This document shows, in pieces, positions 20,815-31,490 of a stretch of 64,000 bases of DNA. The position numbers and the translations under genes were made by a program. The notes under the pieces are model-generated. The model was not told the origin of the DNA. It worked only from the letters and a program-made list of their open reading frames with translations, and searched no databases. Numbering within the stretch: position 1 is the first letter of the stretch; each line of letters starts with the position of its first letter. This DNA comes from Spodoptera frugiperda (taxonomy: Eukaryota > Arthropoda > Insecta > Lepidoptera > Noctuidae): contig NC_064236.1 of NCBI RefSeq assembly GCF_023101765.2, positions 15,898,993-15,962,992 on the forward strand. Direction: 5' to 3'.

Positions 20815-21009
20815 GGTAACTTCAAACTTAACATCTTCAGCTCTTATACTATTAATGAATGAAACGCTCAATTTTATTAAATTCCGGAATGGAAAGAGAT
20901 AAAATATTTTCGCTATCGAAGAGACAGAGAAACACGATCATTTTCTGGATCGGTGGTATGGGGTAAAATGCTTTGGACAGCCTTCAGACAGGATCGTAGG
21001 TGTTACCCG
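20815..21009. repeat. Right copy of 195 bp direct repeat
   Basis: See the left copy; no difference found between the two, which suggests a recent event. Confidence 0.95.
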
Positions 21010-22950
21010 ACACTACTCACACATACAACTTCACTGTGAAAGAAAGAGACAGTGATATAAATAAAGCCTATGTTTGCAAGGGAGGTAGGATCTTTGTATG
21101 TTTGAACATCTCCAAAGTATTTACACTATCCGACACGACACAAAATAATAATAATTAAGGTTAAATCCTATCAATATTTGACATTTTCTTGACGGCTGTC
21201 AATTTTGTAAGACCTCTATGACGATAATGATTTCCTGGTAGCTGAGGGCCGAATGTATGGCAAAACCGGCCGCGCGCCGTACTAGGCGTGCATTTTGCAA
21301 GGAGGTTAACCTGCGCACTAGGTGAAAACTGTGCCTCTACCCCCCCTTCTGCGCAAGTTCTGTTTACACCCAACGACAAAACTGACAGGTCGTGACGTCA
21401 TCGGATCACGATTTTCGCATGGGGAGCAAGGCAGAAATGTTATATTTTTCATGTTCTTATTCATTAGATTGGAAGTTAGTTCTTTGATATATTTAATTTT
21501 TCAGAATCATTCACTTTTCACTTGATTTTTCACGTCACACGTATCTATTTTTGTTACGTTACTAAGACATTAGTAAATGATAAATGGTATTTATTTTTGC
21601 AAATAGGTTATAAAATAACACTTGTACACGTCAATCTCTTAAATAACTAGATGAGGCCTGCATTTCCTATCGGACTACTCTGAGAAGAAATGCCGAAACA
21701 AACTCAGAGGTCATAATCTCTTTTAAAGTCCAGAAAATCAATTAAAGATGTCGGAGAACCGTGCAAGTTGATTCTGTAGTGGTCTTTTGAGGAAAGAACC
21801 ACAGCAGTTTGAGCGGACCTGTTCAGATGGCAGCACGCATGTGTCAGTTTATCATTAGCTCAGCTGACGGCTGTTGCTGAATGATCCGACGAACAATACT
21901 AACCAAAAGAACATTTGGGTAGGCCACACAAATGCTCAAACTGTCAGAATATAATTTACTAAAAATAAAATGACTAGCAAAAGTCTCACACGGTCCTCAA
22001 ACTAACAATTTTAAAAGGAAATATAAAAATATAAAAGGAAAAATTATATAAAACAATGTCAAGTTATGGAAGAATGTTTGCGAAACGCGAGTCTCTCATT
22101 CATTGTTAAAATTATTGATTTTTTACTCAATGCTTTGATATGAATTGTGCTATGTAGGTAAGGTTAATTTGAGTCTCTGGAGGATATATTGCAATGTAGA
22201 CGCTTGTATAGAGTACTAATATTGTTTCATAAGCTTATTGCGTTATATGGTATTAATTTTTAAAATATTTATCTATATGTAATTAATTATATAAATAATT
22301 ATTTTTATTTATATGAGAATAGTCATCTGATCCTTTTTCATTTTTTTTTTTGGTTTTTTGATTCTTTTGATGATTATTTTGTTAATCACGCCTTGAAAGG
22401 GTAGGCAGAGGTATACACATTCAATGTGAAATACATTTTTCCCTATTTAAATCTTCGTTACTTTTGGTTATACATTTTTGTGACAACAATAAGATATCCT
22501 CACGCCTTTACATCCCTGAAAGGTTTGTTTGGTCTTGTTGAAATACATATAAAAACTAAAAGCCACTAACTCTGTTTAACCACTTTTGCCGCGTAAATTT
22601 GAATTATCCCCAAACAGAATTCACTAAATTCATATTTCAAATGTATTAATTCGCTAATACTGAAATAATATTCTTAAAATTAAAATGAATCGCCGATCAT
22701 AATGTCGTAGGTCGTAGTATCATAATGAATCGAAATTTTTGTACGTGTAATAATTGTTACGTGTTATTAAAATGAAAATGTTGTTTAAGAGATTATGGTT
22801 TAATAATTATAATACACCAAGACAGGTTGTTATAAAATGTCATGGTAATTTCTCGATATTTTGGTTGGAAGGCATCCGTCTGATAGAATAACTTGATTTG
22901 AAGCTTAGCTTTACTTTAATCACAAGAATAATGAGTTGTTAAAAAATAAT
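21010..22950. other. About 1.9 kb without recognisable genes
   Basis: AT-rich with one G+C-rich patch (21240-21420, including CCGGCCGCGCGCCG and GTGACGTCATCGG) that could belong to a promoter or first exon of a gene outside my recognition. The short hairpin ATCATT...AATGAT with CATTAGCTCAGCTGA at 21860-21894 looks like a D-arm scrap of a tRNA-like unit. Confidence 0.4.
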
Positions 22951-22952
22951 TT

Positions 22953-23025
22953 CGACCCAGCCAGGACTCGAACCTGGAACCTTCTGATCCGCAATCAGAC
23001 GCGTTATCCATTACGCCACAGGGCC
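22953..23025 (-). tRNA. tRNA-Arg-type gene with anticodon GCG
   Basis: Acceptor GGCCCTG/CTGGGTC (one T-T mismatch at 6-67, one G-U); D-arm GGCGTAATGGATAACGC as in insect tRNA-Arg; anticodon arm TCTGA-TTGCGGA-TCAGA; T-arm CCAGG-TTCGAGT-CCTGG; T6 just downstream. The body closely resembles tRNA-Arg(TCG), but the loop reads GCG at 34-36. Eukaryotes normally read CGC with an A34 (inosine) tRNA-Arg(ACG), so a GCG anticodon is unexpected. The acceptor mismatch suggests a decaying copy. The shared upstream element is not present. Confidence 0.75.
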
Positions 23026-23570
23026 CGATGTTAAATGCGTTAAAAAAGGCTATCTGTTTCTGAATGTGTTGCACTAAAATGCATTTTGTGCATCATTAAA
23101 CAATGCATTTAGGCTGATTCAATAAGTACCACAAGTATTGTCTCAGTACAGTTTTAGACAATGCATTGACAGCATGTTAGGCTAAATAAAATAATATGAT
23201 AAATAAAACTCTTTTTTTTATAATCGTAAGTATCTCATAAACATGGTTATATTTATATAGAAGCAATAAATAAACGAGTATTACTTATTCGTCTTACATC
23301 ATGCACTTTTGAATATTTCAAAACTGACATAACATTCTGAGTAACAGATATTCAGAATTATATATCAGTATGGTTTGGTTTTGTAAGATTAAACAAAATG
23401 TTTTTACTATCTAGCTAAATTTTTCCCTCAAATTTACCTAGTTAGATAATATCATGTAAAAATAAACGTTTAAAAACAAAAAGTGCCAATAAGTAAAGTC
23501 AAACTTTCTTTGTCAGTCATCTCCGTGTGCGTTTGCGCACTTGTTAATTTGATAATACTTACTGTAACAG

Positions 23571-23585
23571 ATCATCCAAGATGAT
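23571..23585 (-). ncRNA. Very short hairpin in the place of a tRNA-like unit
   Basis: ATCATC-TTG-GATGAT on the minus strand, about 40 bases behind CGTAACGTGTCGCAAATTTG, which resembles the upstream element of unit 1, and behind block M at 23640-23762. It has no tRNA features left. It may be a remnant or chance. Confidence 0.25.
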
Positions 23586-23639
23586 TGGTTTATAAGCTTC
23601 CAAATTTGCGACACGTTACGGTACGTTTTTATTACTTTA

Positions 23640-23762
23640 CGACGTCAGCGCCCTTTATCCTTGAAATAAGCATTATTTCTATTGCGACCAGACAGGGAAC
23701 TAAAATGTGCAGCTGTTGTGTTAAGTAATGTAAGTCGTAAAAACTAGATGGCACACATTTTA
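23640..23762 (-). repeat. Dispersed block M (copy 7)
   Basis: GACGTCAGCGCCCTTTATCC, GCGACCAGACAGGGAACTAA, AATGTGCAGC and CTAGATGGCAC at the usual spacing. Confidence 0.6.
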
Positions 23763-24402
23763 AATAAGCTGACAAACGATAAGATCTGTTTACTTAAATT
23801 ATTATTTTTTAAGTTTTAAATTAAAGTGTTAAGGTTTGCGCTATTTAAATTTAAGCGCTGAATTTGAATAAAATATGATTTTGAACGAGCCCTATATATG
23901 TCGATATGCGACAACTGTTGTATCATTCGACCTTGTTGCCGGCCGCGAAATTTGCTTATATACCCACAATCATAAATCTTCGCTTAATCAAGTAACTGTC
24001 GGATTTTGTACCGCGAACAAAATCTTCGACGAGCAATAGCACAGAAATCGTTTGCTTTAAAATAAGCTTCGATTGCGAACGCACTTTCTTCACCCGTCCA
24101 CTGCGACATCGTGGCTAAGGAATCCGCATGAATGACGAATCGAAAGAGACCACCCCGACCGCCCCTCCGCTAACGGTTCGAAAATAGTTTGAAATTTAAA
24201 TCCTAATTCTGCCACCGGACACCCTGTATAAGAACACCGGATTAACAATAGTGTAAAATTAACCATAACAGAATTTTGAAATAATAATAAGAAATTAATA
24301 TAAAAAAAATTCGAGTGGTGTTCAGCATTATCAGAAAATACAGTAAATGCCCTATCATTAACCTAATCTCCATATGATTAAAAAAAAGTAAAAGTATAAG
24401 GA

Positions 24403-24481
24403 CGGCACATGCAGGACTTGAACCCACGACCTTCGCTCTCGTTAAGCGACGCTCTATTCCATCCAACTGAGCTAATGTGCC
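24403..24481 (-). tRNA. tRNA-like unit 9, 79 nt
   Basis: Acceptor GGCACAT/ATGTGCC perfect; D-stem GCTC/GAGC with the extra GGAT-type bases in the D-loop; T-arm GTGGG-TTCAAGT-CCTGC. Anticodon arm TCGCT-TAACGAG-AGCGA has a 7-nt loop, but position 33 is A where nearly all tRNAs have U; taken literally the triplet is ACG (Arg). T-rich sequence with T4 and T8 runs follows. Clearly related to unit 5 in acceptor, D-arm and flanks. Confidence 0.6.
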
Positions 24482-24497
24482 TGTGAAAATGACTTTA

Positions 24498-24518
24498 AAT
24501 TTGGCGATCGCTTTCGTC
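24498..24518 (-). promoter_or_regulatory. Upstream element, 37 nt before tRNA-like unit 9
   Basis: GACGAAAGCGATCGCCAAAT, with the GCGATCGC palindrome; GACAGTAGCGCCCC just beyond it (24536-24549) is a trace of block M. Confidence 0.6.
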
Positions 24519-24739
24519 CTTTTCATAAATTTGGCGACAGTAGCGCCCCTTTTGCGTGTAGATGCGGTTAAACAAAGTTACTGAAAAAAAACACACATGG
24601 TGTTGACTATTTATTTATGAATTCACTAAAATATTAATATTATATATCTGATTGTTCATTGTAGTTCATAATTGATTTTAGCGTAGTGAGTACTTCTATA
24701 AGATAATTCAATATAATAAAAAAAATTAAAACAGAGAAT

Positions 24740-25070
24740 TGCCAGATGATTCTGCTAAACATTTTATCATTGACGATGATGAAAGAACATTAAGGTCTAC
24801 ATCGTGCAAGTGAACGTTTTCCAGCAACTGGTATAGAATAGCATAACGGTCTCTCCCTGGAGTCCGTGGCTTAGAATTCGATGTAACGTCCACAATAAAA
24901 GGTAAATTTCCAGGGGTTGTGTAAAGCCGTAAAGATATTTTCGTGGGAGACCTCACTGGTGGATCGCGAATTATTACTATAACAGCCGATATTTTTGTCT
25001 TTAAAGAAAATAATACTTCAAGATCTCTTTTTATATTTGTAGTTTTTAATCTATGTTTGAATATTTTCAT
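24740..25070 (-). pseudogene. Diverged relative of array segment 33.7-33.9 kb, with a 114-codon frame
   Basis: An open frame (24726-25070) ending in a histidine-, aspartate- and serine-rich stretch. At DNA level, GCAAGTGAACGTTTTCCAGCAACTGGTATAG resembles GCAAGCGAAGTTTTCCTGCAACTCTGATAG at 28330 and 33752, and GGAGTCCGTGGCTTAGAATT resembles the next part. The copy at 28275-28514 has a 79-codon frame, while the copies at 33.7, 48.0 and 61.8 kb are frameshifted relative to it. The related DNA with different frames argues for an old repeat, possibly once coding; I cannot name a family. Confidence 0.4.
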
Positions 25071-25184
25071 TACACAATTTTGCGAAAGTATAAGTTTAGA
25101 ACATTCTTCATCAACCTGCCCACATCATCAGATTAAAATAATATCATGATTTTTTATTGTTTTACTAATAATAAGTTATCTTTA

Positions 25185-25529
25185 TTATCTTTCTTTTTTT
25201 AGCTCATGAGGTTGTAGACATGTGGGATGTAGATTCAGCAATCATTGTGCCGATAGTCGTATCTGCCAATGGCCTTATAGCCAAAAGCCTCGACCAACAC
25301 CTGAGTAGGCTAACGTTAGATGGTTGGATCAAGAGCCTGATGCAGAAGGCAGTACTTCTGGATACGGCGCGTATTGGCCGGAAATTCCTCTCTCTTGAGC
25401 CCTGACTGCCGGTAGCTTGGATTTATCCCGATACTGGTGGGCTACTGCTTTTTATATTTTTAAATGTGTTTTTTTTTAAATTGAATATTTAATAATGTAA
25501 ATATCAAGAAAGGTAAATAAATAAATGAA
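25185..25529 (+). mobile_element. 5'-truncated non-LTR retrotransposon 3' end with 19 bp duplication
   Basis: The frame from 25203 encodes (A)HEVVDMWDVDSAIIVPIVV, then GLIAKSLDQHL and ends LSLEP-stop at 25405. I know this C-terminus from multi-copy lepidopteran retrotransposon proteins. A 3' UTR with AATAAATGAATAAT-like tail follows. TAATAATAAGTTATCTTTA flanks the insert on both sides (25166-25184 and 25530-25548), a regular target-site duplication. The insertion lies between two segments related to the tandem array. Confidence 0.8.
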
Positions 25530-25714
25530 TAATAATAAGTTATCTTTAAAAAATAAAGTTAATATTTCAAAATATAAAAAACAGCATAGTAACTACAACA
25601 TAATAAAATATGTAATCAAATTATTTTCAATTTTAAAATAAATATTGAGTATGACAACAAAAGGAAAATATGTTGGTAGTTGTTGTACATAAATCATATA
25701 TTTAAAAAAATATA

Positions 25715-25850
25715 TAAGGCGTTCATTTCAAATCTCGTGGTGACTGACATCTAGCAGGGAAGTAGTCGAAGCAGTACCGAACGAGCATGGTACCGAACCA
25801 TGTGATTCGTATGAATGACGTGGAGGGGCGTTGTAGTAGCCTCAACCAGA
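25715..25850. repeat. Diverged copy of array segment at 34.14-34.26 kb
   Basis: ATCTCGTGGTGACTGACATCTAGCAG and GAATGACGTGGAGGGGCGTTG correspond to ATCTCGTGGTAACTGGCATCTAGCAG and GAGTGGCGTAGGAGGGCGTTG in the array unit; the matching parts keep order and spacing. Confidence 0.7.
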
Positions 25851-26010
25851 TGAAATTGCAAATTTATGCTATATCTTAACTTATGCGGAGTTAACTATGT
25901 ATATACATGCTAGTAATAGAACGAAATAAATATTTTTCAATCTGTGGAACCAAATTTAAAACCTGTAATGGTATTATTTAACAGTTATTTGAGATTTTCT
26001 ATTGTACTTC

Positions 26011-26031
26011 GACGAATAGGAAGCCCAATTT
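26011..26031 (+). promoter_or_regulatory. Upstream element, 37 nt before tRNA-Asp
   Basis: GACGAATAGGAAGCCCAATT begins exactly 37 nt before the mature tRNA, as for units 5, 6 and 9, and TTTTCAATCACA just before the tRNA resembles GATTTTCACA there. Confidence 0.5.
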
Positions 26032-26047
26032 CAGATTTTCAATCACA

Positions 26048-26119
26048 TCCTCGGTAGTATAGTGGTTAGTATGGCCGCCTGTCACGCGGATGACCGGGGT
26101 TCGATTCCCCGCCGAGGAG
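26048..26119 (+). tRNA. tRNA-Asp (GTC)
   Basis: Canonical 72-nt tRNA. Acceptor TCCTCGG/CCGAGGA with discriminator G; D-arm TAGTATAGTGGTTAGTAT as in insect tRNA-Asp; anticodon loop CTGTCAC with GTC; T-arm CCGGGG-TTCGATT-CCCCG; TTTT follows at 26123. Carries aspartate to GAC/GAT codons. One unusual point is a G-A opposition at the base of the anticodon stem (27-43), where the common form has C-G. The only clearly standard tRNA in the window. Confidence 0.93.
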
Positions 26120-26721
26120 AACGTTTTACATTTTTGAACGTTATTTTAAACTTAAAATATTATATATTTTTACTTAATTTATTATTATATTACGTGGCAC
26201 TGTAAAATCCAAAAAAAAAATATGTTAAAACACAAAATATAGTCAATTTAATAAATTTTCGTTGTCTTTTCGAAGGTCTTCTATTTAAAATATTGTTCAA
26301 AATGAAGCTACGTTACACTTTAAATATATCTTATTAAAATTTTATTGCCGTGTGTTGAACTGGACTCAGTGATTCGTACCGATTTATTTTTTTTGTGAAG
26401 TAAGGTTAGTCTTTGTTAGTTTTAGTCTTTTAGTCTTTGTCAAAATAATATTAAAAAGAAATAAATTTAATATTAATAATGCACTCATACTTACATACAT
26501 TCATAAACACAGGATACGTACGAAAGAAAATGTTTAACAATCGGGTAAAAAGATCGGTAATTTTTTTTTTAACTACATGGATGAAACCTGTATTTTTACT
26601 ATTTTCTGTTTCTATTTACACACTACATAATGATTCACTAAATAACACTACATAATGGTTCACTAATTTACAAGAATATAAAATGTAATGCTAACAATAA
26701 AATTCTACTACGTGATATCTA

Positions 26722-26880
26722 TTATAATGCTACGTCATAGCTAGACTCGTGCTACGTCGTAGCTAGAATCGCGCTCCGACGTAGCAAGACGCACGCAGTT
26801 GTAGCTACGCGCTTTCTACTTCGTAGCTGGTCTAGCTACGTCGTAGCAGAATAGAGTTACTTCGTAACTAGATGTAGTCT
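26722..26880. repeat. Decayed 22-bp minisatellite with GCTACGTCGTAGC cores
   Basis: Four to six degenerate units (GCTACGTCATAGCTAGACTCGT and similar) related to the regular array at 41118-41371. The following AGAATAGA is shared by both loci, so they have a common origin. Confidence 0.75.
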
Positions 26881-26931
26881 GTGTGTCTGATGTGTCTAGT
26901 TCTTGTCGTTAATTAATTTCATGTATATGAG

Positions 26932-26984
26932 TCGACCTCTGAGGGTAAGCCCTGCTTGCCGAGGTTAGTATTTGGATGGGTGGC
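26932..26984 (+). repeat. 5S rRNA-like fragment
   Basis: GGTTAGTATTTGGATGGGTG matches the highly conserved internal control region of animal 5S rRNA (GGTTAGTACTTGGATGGGTG as I remember it) with one change, and the 30 bases before it align without gaps to the preceding part of 5S rRNA with more changes (GAGGGTAAGC for GAAGTTAAGC). The gene's two ends are absent. It may be a 5S pseudogene or the head of a 5S-derived SINE. Confidence 0.65.
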
Positions 26985-27609
26985 AATTTATTATCGAACT
27001 ACCTTCCAAATAGGTTCTAGTTGATGTAATGGGGATATAAACCTTGACTTTTGGAATGTTTATCTTATGATAACAGAGACAAGATCACTAATTACTTGAT
27101 CAGGATCATATTTTTGATAATATAAGAGGCACTATATTGAAAATACTATATTTTATTTTCCATAAGAATATCTATCCAAAAAGAGGTATCTTATTTCTAT
27201 TCAGTGATGCGCCCAACAGTATCCATTGTCCTTTAACTTTATACTTCTGTGTATTTTTTTAGCTTTAAGTTGGTGATTCCGTCAAACAACCCCCACCATA
27301 CCCTGCTAACATACACATCCGTAATTGGCCACAGACCGTCAAAGACTACATTTAATAAATTGAAGACACGACTTAATAATTTGTTTATAAAATTCTGTAG
27401 GTATTTGTAGATTTATTCGTTTAAAGCATTGTCCATTTTTATGTTTTAAATTTACTTTACCAAATTTAGTTTCAGATAATATTAAAATGGAGGTAATTTT
27501 TGAGAATTAAAGATAAAATTGAGTAAAAAGATAAAATGAGGAATACAAATTAGCACTAGTTAACGAATATAATTATTAAAACGCATCATTAAACATAATA
27601 ATATCAGCA

Positions 27610-28535
27610 GCCAGTACCTTTCCTTTCGTAAGTCAAGTCTGTTGTATAAAACATCTGTGCCACTCAACAAGATGGCTGACTGTGATATCCTTGCTAGTGT
27701 GGGGTAACAGACTGGGTTACCATTTTGCTAAAACTCCCCAATAATGTGTAAATGAAATGGTCTTAGAGACAAAAAACCTTCAATTAGCCGCTCAAAACGG
27801 ATAATTGAAGGTTTTTGATAAAATTCATAAATAACGACTAAAGTTATTATTTGTAGAGACGGATATCAAAGATGTATATAAAGCATGTAATTACGTTACT
27901 CGGTAAAGGGCACTAAATCGATCACTTCATTTTTGTTTTTGTAAAATGGTGGCTAAAATATTTAATTTTCTTTTGTGTCAAAATAGCTCAATTATATTGT
28001 ATATTATTAGATTTATGTGATGAGTTTTATTAAAATATTTCTCAAAATAAGCGCTCTTGAGCTGACCTATTTGTTGTTTTAAAAAGTATTCCGGGGAAAT
28101 TGGCGCTTTCAAGCTGACCACCTTGATATTTCTCCGTCCTTGTCGCTCTTATGTATAATTCCATTTCGTAAAGTTGAAAGCTTAAATTTAAATTTATATG
28201 TTCAATCTATTGTTGGATGAAAATATAAATGTGGTCAAAAGATTTTTCACTTTGTATTTTATCATTATACTGTGTCACTTTTCGTTGAAGTTTTCTTTCG
28301 ACGCTAGAAAATCATAAAAACCTGCATCGCGCAAGCGAAGTTTTCCTGCAACTCTGATAGGATAACAAATTTCAATAGCTTCCTTCGGGGGTCCGTTGCT
28401 ACTCTGGAAACTGTTGAACCAGGCAGGTGTTACTAGTCTTGGTAGTTGACACAAGACCACAGTAGTAGCAGATTTGACCCCCACTTTTACTACTTTTTTT
28501 ATACAAACAAACAAACATATGTTAGAATCACTTTT
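27610..28535. repeat. Diverged copy of array segment 33.0-33.95 kb
   Basis: AACAAGATGGCTGACTGTGA, ACCATTTTGCTAAAACTCCC, GGAAATTGGCGCTTTCAAGC and CCTGCATCGCGCAAGCGAAG correspond in order to the unit's segments. The minus strand of 28275-28514 has a 79-codon frame not kept in the unit copies. Confidence 0.7.
27772..27816. repeat. Hairpin, 15 bp perfect stem, 15 nt loop
   Basis: AAAAACCTTCAATTA (27772-27786) and its reverse complement (27802-27816). Not present in the related array segment. Confidence 0.9.
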
Positions 28536-28544
28536 TATGATCCA

Positions 28545-29060
28545 GAAGCCTTATTTATTTATTTATTTTTTGTTATTATAATATATAGGAAGATCAGGTG
28601 TAGATAACTCTGCACCGACGCGCTTGCCGGACTTATAAAAGGTGTGCTTATTCTTGAAACCAATCTCAATACCGATGCAATTTCAATCCAATAAAATCTA
28701 TTTGACTATTTAATGTCAAAACAGATTTTTGAAGTCTGTTATAAAGATTATCTAACGTTTAAATTATAAGTTAAATAGGACTACAACGCACCCCAACGAT
28801 CACCATATGAAGTGCCTCGGCCAGCACAGGGTTTAAACGCTGTGGATTTAATTTACCCTGTGAATACTTCGTACTTCACCGACCCTCTGGTAGATGTCAC
28901 TATATTACATTTCACTACTTCTACTCGCAAGTTGTAAGTTTTATTATTTTTGGGATCCATCATGACTTTGATATTTCAAATATTTTTATTACAGCCTAAT
29001 AAGTGCTTTTAGAGTCATCCTTTGAGCAGTCTTCCTATACATGAGCACAATGACCATGTG
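28545..29060. repeat. Diverged copy of array segment 32.43-32.9 kb, without the hairpin
   Basis: GAAGTGCCTCGGCCAGCACA, GGTTTAAACGCTGTGGATTT and GACCCTCTGGTAGATGTCAC are shared. It lies after, not before, the relative of 33.0-33.95 kb, as expected if an older, shorter tandem duplication preceded the present array. Position 28854-28876 shows the sequence before the hairpin seen in the unit was created. Confidence 0.8.
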
Positions 29061-31490
29061 AAATAATATTTGATTTTTTTTATAATTATATTAATGAGTC
29101 TTACAGGGATGACAAACTTACTGAAACTACTGGCGCTTACTTGATATCTACAAACACATACAAACTAACAACTTCCTCAAAGCCTGATCTCTGATCAAAT
29201 GTGATCACTTTGTGTTGATGCGTGTTTCCGCAAATAATGTTTTTCATACGACTTGCCACTGATGTGATTGCTGAGCACAACCATATTCATTTCAGTTTGT
29301 ATGTGACAGTTTTAAACCGCACTAAAATATATTTTCATTCGGTAGCCAGTTGGTCTATGCACTGCACCAACCAAGCAGTCGAATATGAAATCATTATTGC
29401 TAATTATTAATTTATAATAGACTTCCTCGTTGATTGAGTGGTCGCAAATGCGACTGCCGGACAATGATCCAGGAAATGTCCAGTATATGGCAATAGGCAC
29501 ACCCCCTATTACATCAAGGACTTATAACACAAATGGTGAATAGTGTACATTGTATAGCGGCATTACATGGTGTAATGTGCAGATGCACAGGTAAAGGCAG
29601 AGATCTGCCTAGCCCTTCGGGTATAAAAGGCGTGACTTTGTTTGAAAATGATACTACACGTATGATGTCATAGTAATTTTATTGCAAAACCATCACCATC
29701 AAATATTATTACATTCAAGGCGCACAGGAGCCATTCAAGAAACTGTTTAAATAATCTACAATTAATTGCCGCGACATGTCACAAATTGTTTAATTAATAT
29801 CTTTTAGAGTATGCCATAATATTATATCTGCGGTATCGACAATCAAAAAACTCTTTAAATAATCTACAATAAGTTGCTGCTACACGTAACAAAGTTGTTA
29901 TTCCACTCGATCTGGTGCTGCAGGTTTGTTCGCAGTCTCGAGTTGTCGTCCAACCACGACGCCATGATGTCAACTGAAAACAATAATAAGACACATATTT
30001 AATTTTTTCTAAACTCGCTGTTCGAGGATATGGTAGTCAAGATTAAGAATGTGTACCAACTTCCAACTATCAGATCGATCTCTCGACAGGAAGGGTGTAA
30101 AATAAAATTAATATTTTTTCCAAAACATATTAACAATCGGGTAACTAAACTAAACGAAACTGTTTCATATAAATATAATTCAAGAAAATAGAACAGGTGT
30201 CCGTTGCCTATATTCACTATTTCACATACTTTCAATTTGAATTGCAGAAAATTTGGGCGCATAATATACATAAATTTAAAATAATTTCGTAAAAAGTTTA
30301 TGTTAAGGAGCAAATGTATACATACATGTAGTATAATCGCTACACCGACCCGTCGCTAGTGTGGCAGCCATCTTGGTCACGGACAGCGTAAACTGTAAAA
30401 AAAAACAATTGGAATTGGATCATCATCATTGACTTTCTCAAACACTTTATCTTGCTTCACTTACATTTGTACTATCAAACTAAACATTCTCTCATTCTCC
30501 ACACCTGATATCTCATGAGTCATTCATTCACCCAATAAAACTATTAATATTATTCTTATTTCACTCATTCATCATAAACGTGTATTCAATTATTTACCTG
30601 TATTATCTCCCACCTTCGTTGTACTAGTAACTTCGTTCGTTCGTTAGTAATATTGAAATACAAAGAATAATCAATAATGTATTTATTTATTTTGTCAAAT
30701 ACGTCTGTATCGCGGGCAGTACGTAATGAGACTGGTTAGATTTGCGCGGACCAGGACGCTGCCCCGCACGAATGTAACTAGTCTTATTTACACAGTACAT
30801 CTATACAACACAGACGTGTATTGTAGGGATGTACAGTGTAGCAGCAGTGTTATCGATAAAGTATCGAAATTTTCTCATAATTATCTACAAAACTAAATTT
30901 TATTAACCTCCGTTATATACAGGCTGACTATGAATTCGACGTATTCCTCTCGGGAGGTGATAACACAACTAATTTCCTACGAAATTAGCCCTGAGGTCCT
31001 TGGGCGGAAAGTGGCTAGTTTCTGAGATATCCAACATTATTGGTTTCGGTAAAAAAAATCCCCGAATTGATTACAAAAACATCAATCAATAAATAAAAAA
31101 ATACTGGTTGGATTTTAGTAGTTTTAGTTTTAATCAGTTGCCAATACATCAGTTATCATTTATAAAATAATGGCAGAAATATCATTCGCTATAAAATAAC
31201 AAGTAATTTCGTATTAAATTTTGTTTTGTGTCACTAATTTGGTCGATAGAAAACTGGATTTATTTCAAAAAATATATATGCATAGAGATGGACAGCATAT
31301 GTTTTTTTTATGATTTGCTTATTATGAACGTTACATAAGATTTAACTGTGCAGTTCTAATCTATCGATACTATCGACATCATGTCTTCCCTGAGATTAAG
31401 CATCCGCTCTGCACACAGGTACACTTGCGTCGCACGCACACATTCAGAACCCTAACAGATGTTAATCGATAACTTGTATACAGAAATATA

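Noticed and set aside
21860..21894. Further tRNA-like unit
   Set aside because: Only a D-arm-like string and a 6-bp hairpin are present; no acceptor, T-arm or upstream element at the expected distance.
12988..24481. tRNA-derived SINEs
   Set aside because: No shared body downstream of the tRNA part, no poly(A) or simple-repeat tail and no target duplications seen; conservation extends upstream instead.
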